This document shows, piece after piece, positions 43,863 through 51,457 of a stretch of 62,242 nucleotides of DNA. The stretch covers positions 1-62,242 of the forward strand of contig CAJOEW010000010.1 of NCBI GenBank assembly GCA_905233525.1, given 5' to 3'. Below the pieces are notes generated by a model that worked only from the letters and a program-made list of their open reading frames with translations, was not told the DNA's origin and made no database searches. How positions within the stretch are numbered: the stretch's first letter is position 1; each line of letters begins with the position of its first letter. This DNA is from an uncultured Synergistales bacterium (lineage in GTDB: Bacteria; Synergistota; Synergistia; Synergistales; Aminobacteriaceae). A program made the translations under genes and the position numbers.

Positions 43863-45227
43863 ATGGGAATACTTTTAATTTTAATTGCTTTGTTAGCTTT
43901 TAACGTTAATATTTCTTATGCTGGCGAAATGATTTTTATTAAAGGCGGTACGTTTAAAATGGGCAGTCCTGCGTCTGAAAACTGGCGCGGCGATGATGAA
44001 ACACAGCATGAAATTACAGTGAGTGATTTTTATATTTCCAGTCACGAAATTACGCAGGCCGAATATAAATCAATCATGAATAATAATCCAAGTAATTTTA
44101 AAGGCGATGATCTCCCTGTCGAAAATGTTTCATGGCTTGACGCTGTAAATTATTGCAACGCTCGCAGCATTAAAGAAAATTTAACGCCTGTTTATAAAAT
44201 CGAAGGCAATAAAATAATTTGGAACACTGACTCCGACGGCTATAGACTCCCGACTGAAGCAGAATGGGAATATGCATGCAGAGCCGGAACTGTAACGCCG
44301 TTTAATACCGAAAATTCAATCAGTGCAAACGAAGCGAATTATTATGGCCATTATCCATATGAGATCGAAGAAAATTATTTCTCGCAAAATAAATTAACAA
44401 CTAAGCCTGGAATTTATCGCGCTGAAACAATTAAAACAGGCAGCTTCAATCCTAATAAGTTCGGCCTATATGACATGCATGGCAATATTTCTGAATGGTG
44501 CTGGGATATTTATGCGCCGTATGATTTGAAAGTTGTTAAAAATCCTGTAGGACCTTCAAACGGCACAAGACGTATAAACCGCGGAGGAGCATGGAATGAT
44601 TTTGCGAAGAATCTGCGTTCAGCATACAGGGCAGCCACTCCTCAAGATAATAAAAGTTTTAATATCGGCTTCAGAATTGCCAGAGGTGCAATAAAAATCG
44701 GTAATGTATCAACAATCGCAGAACAGGAAAATTTAAACGCAGGCTCAAAAATTTTGATCGCTTACTTCTCATGGAGCGGAAATACTCGAGGTATAGCACA
44801 AGAGATAAAAAAACAAACCGGCGCAGATATTTTTGAGATCGAGCCTGAAAAATCATATTCAGACGATTACAATACAGTTTTACGTGAAGCACAAAGCGAT
44901 CAACATAAACAAGCACGCCCGAAAATTAAAGGCAGCGTTAAAAATTTCGAACAATACGATATTATAATTCTCGGTTATCCTAATTGGTGGGCTTCGATTC
45001 CAATGCCGATAGCTTCATTTTTGGAGAGCTATAATTTTTCAGGAAAAAAGATCATGCCGTTCTGTTCTCATGGCGGAGGGCGTTTCGGTCAATCACTTAC
45101 AGCTATTTCAAAACTCGCGCCCAATGCTGTTATCACCGGCGGCCTATCTGTTCATTATTCAGGCGGAAGCGGTTTAAAAAGCAATATAAAAAATTGGCTC
45201 ACTGAAAATAATATAACCGTGAAATAA
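43863..45227 (+). CDS. Exported fusion of an FGE/SUMF1-like domain and a flavodoxin
   Basis: The 454-residue protein has a signal peptide (LLILIALLAFNVNISYA), a formylglycine-generating-enzyme-like domain (residues 20-285: MIFIKGGTFKMGS, LPTEAEWEYACRAGT, MHGNISEWCWDIY, NRGGAWND, NIGFRIARG) and a C-terminal flavodoxin (295-454). The flavodoxin shows the FMN phosphate loop YFSWSGNTRGIAQEI and GYPNWWASIPMPIASFLE. The FGE part lacks the Cys pair of true FGE at its end, so it is probably a binding or scaffold domain. A flavodoxin on the outer side of the membrane is unusual. The upstream CMD gene is translationally joined. Confidence 0.85.
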   Translation: MGILLILIALLAFNVNISYAGEMIFIKGGTFKMGSPASENWRGDDETQHEITVSDFYISSHEITQAEYKSIMNNNPSNFKGDDLPVENVSWLDAVNYCNARSIKENLTPVYKIEGNKIIWNTDSDGYRLPTEAEWEYACRAGTVTPFNTENSISANEANYYGHYPYEIEENYFSQNKLTTKPGIYRAETIKTGSFNPNKFGLYDMHGNISEWCWDIYAPYDLKVVKNPVGPSNGTRRINRGGAWNDFAKNLRSAYRAATPQDNKSFNIGFRIARGAIKIGNVSTIAEQENLNAGSKILIAYFSWSGNTRGIAQEIKKQTGADIFEIEPEKSYSDDYNTVLREAQSDQHKQARPKIKGSVKNFEQYDIIILGYPNWWASIPMPIASFLESYNFSGKKIMPFCSHGGGRFGQSLTAISKLAPNAVITGGLSVHYSGGSGLKSNIKNWLTENNITVK

Positions 45228-45276
45228 ATTTTAAATGCCTGATGAAATTCAGGAATGTGAATATTAAATTAAGAAA

Positions 45277-45308
45277 CCGCCACTCACAAAAGCGGCGGCA
45301 TTTTTTTA
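45277..45308. terminator. Rho-independent terminator
   Basis: A CCGCC/GGCGG stem with a 12-base loop precedes a T run after the FGE-flavodoxin gene. The left side has no long A run, so a role for the convergent gene is uncertain. Confidence 0.7.
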
Positions 45309-45310
45309 TT

Positions 45311-45868
45311 TTATTTTAAATTTGAACACCTGACGTAATTTACTCCGCTGCCTCTTGAAGATCTTAATGTGCCTTCAACTTCAACAGGTTCGCCGTCATT
45401 TTTGGACTCTAAAATTTTTCTCAATGCCTCGTCGTAAACCCGGACTGTTAAAAATTCTTTGCCGGCATCATTTTCTTGCCTAACTGCGAAACGTATATAT
45501 TTGCCTGTTCCTGTTTCGCCTTCGTTTTGAGCTTTTATAACATGAACATAACCGGTTAAATTTACTTTATTTTCAAGAGCTTCGATTTTATCAAGCGCGT
45601 TAATTTCATTGGCTGCCAAATATAATTCGCCGCTGCCTTTTGATGAACGCAGAATACCTGAAATTTCAACAAGCGCATTTTCATCGAGAGTTTTTAATTT
45701 CTCCTGTAAATCTGGATTAAATGCTCTTACGTCTAAAAAATCTTTTCTAGTTGTGCCGTCGCTCCATAAATTTTCATGTCTGATAGAAAACGGGAAATAC
45801 TTTTGATCTTTTTTACGGCCTGTGAAATGTACAAGACCGGAAATTTTTACAGTGTTCTCGTAATTCAT
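45311..45868 (-). CDS. Tandem OB-fold-like protein, unknown function
   Basis: The 185-residue protein is an internal duplication. Each half begins with a V(K/N)-(I/L)-(S/T)-G-x-V-H strand, then a PFSIRHE or RFAVRQE strand, a DFLDVRAF/EFLTVRVY strand, and ends with G(I/T)LRSSKGSGELYL or GTLRSSRGSGVNYV. The pattern is that of single-strand-binding or similar OB folds, with the basic RSSKGSG/RSSRGSG turns placed as nucleic-acid contacts. No ssb-type acidic tail is seen. It lies just downstream of the TerB-like gene on the same strand. A DNA- or RNA-binding role is inferred. Confidence 0.65.
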   Translation of the reverse strand: MNYENTVKISGLVHFTGRKKDQKYFPFSIRHENLWSDGTTRKDFLDVRAFNPDLQEKLKTLDENALVEISGILRSSKGSGELYLAANEINALDKIEALENKVNLTGYVHVIKAQNEGETGTGKYIRFAVRQENDAGKEFLTVRVYDEALRKILESKNDGEPVEVEGTLRSSRGSGVNYVRCSNLK

Positions 45869-45909
45869 TTTAAACCACCTCGTGCGAATATTTTACCAGA
45901 CAAATTTTT

Positions 45910-47628
45910 TTAATGATTATCCTTGAAAAGCATCGACATAATTTTAACGATCTGCGCTCCTAAATTTGACGGCGGTAAATGTCTTTCTTCAGGTTTAGGC
46001 TCTGTGCTGGCCTTGACTCCTAAATTTACACAGGCACGCAGTCTTAACTCATCATTATCGCGGAATTCAGGCATAAAATCTAAGACGTTCAGAACAAAAT
46101 TTTTAAACTTTATTTTTTCTTCGACCGATAACCAAACGCCTATAAATTCGCCGTAAAATTCGCTGTCGTGCTGTGTTGGAAGGTTTAAAACTTTTTGAGC
46201 CTCAAGCCTTATATTATCAGCGTCAGTCAAATTAAAATAGTCGTTCAAACGCTGCCTTAACGGTTCAAATAATCTATCTTCACGAGCCTGAGTCAATGCG
46301 CAAATAAATTCAAGTACAAATGAAGCGATCCGGTAATCAGCAGATAATTTTGTGCCAGGTTCAAGCGGTATAAATAAAATCTTATCATCCCAGGAATATT
46401 CGCGGCCTGACACTCCTAAATCCGGGACGATCTGCCAGCCTTCGACCTGAGCATTTTCGACCATGGATTTACGTTCGCCGCCTTTAACTTTTTTATCAGA
46501 GCTAACATTTATTTTTATCAGCTCGCCTATATCTTGAAGCGTCGCAATTAAAGGCACGTCATCATCTGATTCGAAGGTTATGCCGCTTTTTGAAAATTCT
46601 TGTTTATTGCGTTCGATTATGGATTTCATGAAGCCTTCAAAATCCGGCCGGTCTTCTAACATTATTTCAGCTGTTAATTTTTCGTCTTCCGTTTCTGTCA
46701 AACCTGATAAAAATACGTGCCAAGCATCTAATAACGGCTCGAATTGTTCAAGATTTTCGAAGAAGTCTAATATTTCAATTGTGCCTGTCTCTGTATCAAT
46801 CGTAGGATTTAACGGCGTGTAAGTTATCGTCATGACGTTTGCAGGCTTTTTAAAAATTATCCCGCCTGAGCATAATTCTTTATATATCGGCGTGAATTTC
46901 TCTAATAATTCTTCCGAGTGAGCAAATTTTTTAGCATTCTCACCGCGCAATTTTTCAGACGTTCTCATAACTGTAAAAGCTACGACAGAAGGCAGCGCCA
47001 GACGTGAATTTGCAAAAGACGTTAACATCATGCATAACATAGCTTCAGGAACGGTATTTAATCTTTTGCAGAGCGTTAATAAATCTTCATCAGGCAGCCA
47101 GATTTTTACAGCAAGCCACGTTATAAAATCTATTATTCTGTTTATAAGCTCCTGCCAACGCATTAACGGTAATAATTTAAATGCTTCAGCTATACAAACT
47201 CCTAAATCAAGCTTATCAATTATTGCGCGCCTTTCAATTCCGCACAGCCACAAAACAGGGTAACAAATGTGTTTCGGCGGCTGTATACGTCCTCCGGCAA
47301 GCCACGTTAAATAAATTCCTCGTTGTACAGGCTCCATATTTGCATACGAATAATCTTCGGAGTCATATGATATTTCGTCATGCGATTGAGGAAAACCGAC
47401 AGGCAATGTAACATCAATACAAGAAGGCTCATTTGTATCGCTTGTGCCGTTTGACCAATAAGCTACAGGACCTTGAATAACGAAATTATCAATTTGAATT
47501 TTTCCATTGCGCCCGCACCAACGTAATAAATTTTCAGCAGCTTTAGCTTTTTTTTCATGGCCTGAATATCCGTAAGGAGAGTCCTCACCTGCCGGAGCTG
47601 CTGATGAATACGTTGCACCAGATGCCAA
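45910..47628 (-). CDS. TerB-N/TerB-C domain protein, main part
   Basis: The 572-residue ORF has a TerB-N domain (FVIQGPVAYWSNG, EPSCIDVTLPVG, YANMEPVQRGIYLTWLAGGR). A long helical middle and a C-terminal region similar to TerB-C follow. These proteins are found in systems linked to stress, phage or envelope responses and are often called tellurite-resistance-related without proof. The tracked start is an internal codon. The frame continues upstream as NPNAVKTAKTVTSPDLASGAT and, with one A restored at 47672-47675, joins a membrane-anchored N-terminus. The whole protein would be about 621 residues and anchored by one helix. Confidence 0.75.
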   Translation of the reverse strand: MASGATYSSAAPAGEDSPYGYSGHEKKAKAAENLLRWCGRNGKIQIDNFVIQGPVAYWSNGTSDTNEPSCIDVTLPVGFPQSHDEISYDSEDYSYANMEPVQRGIYLTWLAGGRIQPPKHICYPVLWLCGIERRAIIDKLDLGVCIAEAFKLLPLMRWQELINRIIDFITWLAVKIWLPDEDLLTLCKRLNTVPEAMLCMMLTSFANSRLALPSVVAFTVMRTSEKLRGENAKKFAHSEELLEKFTPIYKELCSGGIIFKKPANVMTITYTPLNPTIDTETGTIEILDFFENLEQFEPLLDAWHVFLSGLTETEDEKLTAEIMLEDRPDFEGFMKSIIERNKQEFSKSGITFESDDDVPLIATLQDIGELIKINVSSDKKVKGGERKSMVENAQVEGWQIVPDLGVSGREYSWDDKILFIPLEPGTKLSADYRIASFVLEFICALTQAREDRLFEPLRQRLNDYFNLTDADNIRLEAQKVLNLPTQHDSEFYGEFIGVWLSVEEKIKFKNFVLNVLDFMPEFRDNDELRLRACVNLGVKASTEPKPEERHLPPSNLGAQIVKIMSMLFKDNH

Positions 47629-47672
47629 ATCCGGCGATGTAACTGTTTTAGCGGTTTTAACTGCGTTAGGAT

Positions 47673-47774
47673 TTTAGCATTTTCATTTTCAGGCGTGTTA
47701 GTATTTTGAGCTGACTGCCTCGAAAAAATCACAACTGCAGCCACGACGAACAAGCCAATAACTAAATAAAGCAT
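47673..47774 (-). pseudogene. Membrane-anchor N-terminus of the TerB-like gene, in another frame
   Basis: The segment encodes MLYLVIGLFVVAAVVIFSR, one good membrane helix, then an Asn-rich linker. After residue 34 the tracked ORF becomes out-of-frame noise. One missing A in CTAAAATCC would explain the split from the TerB-like ORF, giving ENAKNPNAVKTAKTV. Confidence 0.6.
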
Positions 47775-47801
47775 TTTTTATTTATTCCCACCTTCGTAGA
47801 C

Positions 47802-47832
47802 AAAAAAAGCGGCTCTCAAAAACAAGAACCGC
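47802..47832 (-). terminator. Rho-independent terminator of the HU gene
   Basis: A GCGG(C)TCT/AGA(A)CCGC stem is followed on the minus strand by a T run. Confidence 0.75.
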
Positions 47833-47859
47833 CCTTACAACAAAATCAACCTCAAAAAA

Positions 47860-48138
47860 TTACTTCACTACAGCGTCTTTGAGTTCCTTGCCAGGTCTAA
47901 ATACAGGAACTTTTTTCGCCGGAATGTGAACGACCTGCGAAGGATCCTGAGGATTACGTCCTTCACGTGCAGCGCGTTCTCTTACCTCAAAGACACCGAA
48001 CCCAACAAAAGTGCATTTGTCCCCGCCCGCAAGAGCATCCTCGATTGAATTAAAAACCTCATCAACGACAGGCGCAACATCTTTTTTTCTCATTGCAAGC
48101 TTCTCTGTGATTCTGTCAATAAGTTCTGACTTAGTCAT
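47860..48138 (-). CDS. hup: DNA-binding protein HU
   Basis: The 92-residue protein is a standard HU: TKSELIDRITEKL start, the VGFGVFEVRERAAREGRNPQ arm, and FRPGKELKDAV end. It bends and packs DNA as a dimer. AGGAGG precedes the ATG. A TACAAT followed by GCGG on the minus strand (48167-48176) is a likely promoter -10. It has its own terminator. Confidence 0.95.
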   Translation of the reverse strand: MTKSELIDRITEKLAMRKKDVAPVVDEVFNSIEDALAGGDKCTFVGFGVFEVRERAAREGRNPQDPSQVVHIPAKKVPVFRPGKELKDAVVK

Positions 48139-48266
48139 TTAAAAATACACCTCCTGCCTAAATTTTCCGCATTGTATCAGGTTTTACGAATTACGCAATA
48201 TTTTTTACAGTAACCAACGCGTTTTTTGATCGTGTCAGCTTAAAAAATTATGTGCTTTAAAAATTT

Positions 48267-48545
48267 TTATTCGCCGCAACCGCCTGAACAGCCTGCACAA
48301 CTTCCGCCGCATGACCCTGATTTCCAGGCGCTGATAACAGGTACGAATATGTCTAAAATTTCTTTGATATTCTCGCTTCCGTTATCATCCGGTGTAATTT
48401 GAAGCTCTACCATAACGTCATCAGGTGTTTCGAATCCGTCCATTATTGTTTGAACGACATCGCGCAATAAAATATTTTTCTCAGGACAAACGACCGTATC
48501 AGCCGCAGCTCTTGCCCAATCAATTTTTTCTAATGTTACAGCCAT
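48267..48545 (-). CDS. Small protein with Cys/Gly-rich tail, unknown function
   Basis: I do not recognise this 92-residue protein. The first 75 residues form a mixed acidic domain (MAVTLEKIDWARAAADTVV, VQTIMDGFETPDDVMVELQI). The tail SGSCGGSCAGCSGGCGE holds four Cys spaced by Gly/Ser/Ala, like a metal or Fe-S carrying tail. An AGGAGG site precedes the ATG and no signal peptide is seen. It is divergent from threonine ammonia-lyase. A metal chaperone or maturation role is possible but not shown. A RiPP precursor is less likely because no modification gene is nearby. Confidence 0.65.
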   Translation of the reverse strand: MAVTLEKIDWARAAADTVVCPEKNILLRDVVQTIMDGFETPDDVMVELQITPDDNGSENIKEILDIFVPVISAWKSGSCGGSCAGCSGGCGE

Positions 48546-48622
48546 AATTTAACCCTCCTAAAATTTTATGAGAGTAATTATAATTCAAGTCTTAATTTAT
48601 TACGTAAAGAGGTCATTAAAAA

Positions 48623-49828
48623 ATGCTTACACTTGATAGAGTTTATCATGCGGCATATATTTTAAAAGAGTGCGCAAGAAAAACGGATTTAATTGCAGCG
48701 TCAAGGCTCAGTGAAAATTCTGATATATATCTTAAAACCGAAAATTTACAGGTTACAGGAAGTTTTAAATTACGCGGAGCCTATTATAAAATCTCTCAAT
48801 TATCAGACGAAGAAAAATCAAAAGGCATTGTAGCATGTTCAGCCGGCAATCACGCACAAGGAGTCGCTTTAGCAGCATCACGCAAAAATATTCAAGCAAC
48901 GATCTGTATGCCTGACAGTGCGCCCGTTATGAAAGTTGACAGCACGAAAAAATTAGGCGCTCGTGTTGAATTAGTTAAAGGCGCTTACGATGATGCCCAT
49001 GATCGAGCCGTGCAATTAGTTGAAGAGACAGGAGCAACGTTTATACATCCTTATGACGATGATTTTGTTATAGCAGGTCAAGCTACGATCGGACTTGAAA
49101 TTTTAGATCAGCTTGAGGACGTTCAGAATATAATCGTACCGATTGGCGGAGGCGGTTTAATTTCAGGTGTTGCATTTGCTGTAAAGAGTTTAAAGCCTTC
49201 AGTTAAAGTATACGGCGTTCAGGCAGCAGGAGCGGCGAGCATGTATAACTCATTTAAAAATCATAGCCGCGAAATTCTTGACAGTGTTTCAACATTTGCG
49301 GACGGCATTGCAGTTAAGAGTCCCGGTGAAACGACATTCGAAATAATTTCAAAATATGTTGATGATATCGTATGTGTATCAGAAGATGAAACGGCTGCGG
49401 CGATATTAGCATTGATTGAGCGTCAAAAACTTATAGCTGAAGGTGCCGGCGCTGTATCAGTAGCTGCTGCCATGTTTGATAAATTACCAATAGCCGGACA
49501 AAAAACTGTATGTATAATTTCAGGCGGTAATATTGATGTAAATATTTTATCTCGTGTAATAACAAGAGGCCAAGTAATGAGCGGACGCAATGTAAATTTA
49601 ACGATTGAGCTTATTGACAAACCAGGCCAGCTTGAAGACATAGCGAGAACGATTGCATCATGCGGAGCTAATATAACATCAGTTTTTTACGATCATGGCG
49701 ATACTAACATGGATATAAACGGCTGTTTTTTAAAATTAGCGCTGGAAACTTTGAACGCCGAACATATAGAAACAGTCAGGCGCAAAATTTCTGAAGCAGG
49801 CTTTAAACTTGTTAAAGAGCGCGTATAA
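48623..49828 (+). CDS. ilvA: Threonine ammonia-lyase with C-terminal ACT domain
   Basis: The 401-residue PLP enzyme turns threonine into 2-oxobutanoate. It has the PLP lysine motif GSFKLRGAYYKI, ACSAGNHAQGVALAA, the Gly-rich phosphate loop PIGGGGLISG and a C-terminal ACT domain (NLTIELIDKPGQLEDIARTI). The layout is that of the ~400-residue IlvA/TdcB-like form. The ACT domain suggests feedback control, so either biosynthetic or catabolic use is possible. No isoleucine genes are close by. Confidence 0.92.
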   Translation: MLTLDRVYHAAYILKECARKTDLIAASRLSENSDIYLKTENLQVTGSFKLRGAYYKISQLSDEEKSKGIVACSAGNHAQGVALAASRKNIQATICMPDSAPVMKVDSTKKLGARVELVKGAYDDAHDRAVQLVEETGATFIHPYDDDFVIAGQATIGLEILDQLEDVQNIIVPIGGGGLISGVAFAVKSLKPSVKVYGVQAAGAASMYNSFKNHSREILDSVSTFADGIAVKSPGETTFEIISKYVDDIVCVSEDETAAAILALIERQKLIAEGAGAVSVAAAMFDKLPIAGQKTVCIISGGNIDVNILSRVITRGQVMSGRNVNLTIELIDKPGQLEDIARTIASCGANITSVFYDHGDTNMDINGCFLKLALETLNAEHIETVRRKISEAGFKLVKERV

Positions 49829-49908
49829 ATTGTAATTAAATCTTTAAAATTATGAGCGGCTTAAATTATAAAAGTCTGTTAACAAAATTCCCTGAGCCGC
49901 TCTAAAAA

Positions 49909-51108
49909 TTATGATAATTGAAATTCCTTTATGAGCTGGATTCTTTTATAAGCGACCGCTATCAACAGCCATAAATTTAATACAGTCGGAGGCAGCCACC
50001 AACCGCCGTCGATGAATGCGCAAGCCATATATATAAAAATTCCTCTGTATGTTCCGTTAAGTATAATATCATTTGTGATTAGCGCGTATCTTCTTAATCT
50101 TAGGCTTATAATCACAATTGGAAGCAGCCAAAATATAAAGCCTATTATCCCATATGAAAATAATATTGCTACATAAGTCATTTCATAAGCTCCGGCTGTA
50201 GCGTCTGTTCCGTAAAGTCCTATCATAAAATCGAAGACATTTCCATTTTCAAAGATCCATTTAAATGAATGGATCGCTCCAGCTGTTCGTCCTGCACCTG
50301 CCAAAAAAACTTTTGGATCGAGCGAATTTAAAAACCTTCCGATTTGAGGAACAAACACTGTAACAAAATAGCCAACCGAAAAAATAAACGCGGCCATGAA
50401 AATTATCGTAACAAGAAAACTTTTTGTTTTAACTTTACCTTTTGTGATCAGTCTTTTTGAAATTAAACATATATAAAGCAGCGCGCCTACCCATACAGTT
50501 CTTGAGCCTGTTAAAAAAACAACAGCACAACATGAAAACACGAGCAAAACGCTTTTTAAAATTCCGTGTTCCCGATGAAAATAAAGACTCAACAACGGAT
50601 AAAACATTAACATATTCACGCCGTATAGATTCCCGTTTTGATAAGTTGAGAAAATTTTCGAGCTGTCGCTGATACTATTAAATTTCATTCGCCACCAGTT
50701 GTTCGGAGCTAGTGAATAATCGCTGTAATTTACGGTTATGCCTGGAATTTGAATGGCTCCTATACCAAAAACAGCCTGCGCTATATCGTAAATGATAGTT
50801 ATTAAAATGCACGTGATAATAATTTTAACGAGTGTTTTTAATTGGCCTTCAGTCTTAATCATCATGATCAGCACCGGAAAAATTAAAGGATAAATTGAAT
50901 TTGCGGTTATATCTGTAATTGCTCCGCGCGGTCCAGGTAATTCGACACAACCGGCTAATAACGGAACTGACACGCGCAAAAAACAGTAAAGCGGAAATAA
51001 CAAAAACATAAACATAAAATTTCTATCGCTGATTTTAATGCGCCATGGTTTTACAAAAATTGCGATTAGTAAAAAGAAAAATAATATATTACCTACGTAT
51101 ACAGGCAC
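49909..51108 (-). CDS. Wzy/O-antigen-ligase-like membrane protein (5' end altered by a heptamer repeat)
   Basis: The 399-residue ORF has about 10-11 membrane helices and a periplasmic loop pattern of O-antigen polymerase/ligase proteins (VFLTGSRTVWVGALLYI region). The tracked GTG at 51108 directly abuts GGAGGA, too close to serve. The frame stays open upstream and encodes a further convincing helix (STLIFLVVIFNVLIP), then the repeat (period-7 peptide TQNAERR), with no ATG, GTG or TTG before a stop. The normal start is therefore lost or out of frame at this repeat number. With one unit fewer, TTG codons at 51283 or 51277 would be in frame. It should build or transfer glycan chains at the outer face of the inner membrane. 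Confidence 0.72.
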   Translation of the reverse strand: MPVYVGNILFFFLLIAIFVKPWRIKISDRNFMFMFLLFPLYCFLRVSVPLLAGCVELPGPRGAITDITANSIYPLIFPVLIMMIKTEGQLKTLVKIIITCILITIIYDIAQAVFGIGAIQIPGITVNYSDYSLAPNNWWRMKFNSISDSSKIFSTYQNGNLYGVNMLMFYPLLSLYFHREHGILKSVLLVFSCCAVVFLTGSRTVWVGALLYICLISKRLITKGKVKTKSFLVTIIFMAAFIFSVGYFVTVFVPQIGRFLNSLDPKVFLAGAGRTAGAIHSFKWIFENGNVFDFMIGLYGTDATAGAYEMTYVAILFSYGIIGFIFWLLPIVIISLRLRRYALITNDIILNGTYRGIFIYMACAFIDGGWWLPPTVLNLWLLIAVAYKRIQLIKEFQLS

Positions 51109-51182
51109 TCCTCCGATTTTGAAACCTGCCTTAGGAATTAAGACATTAAAAATTACTACCAGAAAAATGAGCGTGCTTATCG

Positions 51183-51250
51183 GTTCTGCGTTCTGCGTTC
51201 TGCGTTCTGCGTTCTGCGTTCTGCGTTCTGCGTTCTGCGTTCTGCGTTCT
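51183..51250 (-). repeat. Heptanucleotide tandem repeat, 9.7 copies (GTTCTGC on plus)
   Basis: Nine perfect 7-base units and a 5-base partial unit lie between the -10 box and the first membrane helix of the polymerase-like gene. Seven is not a multiple of three, so unit changes shift frame, and they also change leader length. Confidence 0.92.
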
Positions 51251-51277
51251 ATTATATAAATTATAATTATATGTCAA
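51251..51277 (-). promoter_or_regulatory. Promoter of the Wzy/ligase-like gene abutting the repeat
   Basis: A perfect TTGACA and a perfect TATAAT are 15 bases apart on the minus strand. The heptamer repeat starts immediately after the -10 box, so the transcript would begin inside it. The spacing is two bases short of ideal. Confidence 0.6.
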
Positions 51278-51391
51278 GTCCAAAAAAATCAACCCTCATT
51301 TATATGATCTTAGTCAAAATAATTTTATTGCTGCCAAAATTTTAACAAAGCGCTTCAAAAAAATACACGCCGTGAAATTCTTACAAGCTGC

Positions 51392-51430
51392 AAAAAAAAT
51401 TCCCCCGCAGCCAAAATTAACCACGAGGGA
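51392..51430 (-). terminator. Rho-independent terminator of rpsA
   Basis: On the minus strand a CCCTCG/CGGGGG stem is followed by a T run just after the rpsA stop. Confidence 0.65.
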
Positions 51431-51457
51431 TTTATTTTTATTCGAGTGATAAATTTC

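Noticed and set aside
48267-48545. RiPP precursor reading of the Cys-tailed protein
   Set aside because: No maturation enzyme, protease or exporter is nearby, and the body is a folded-looking domain rather than a leader.
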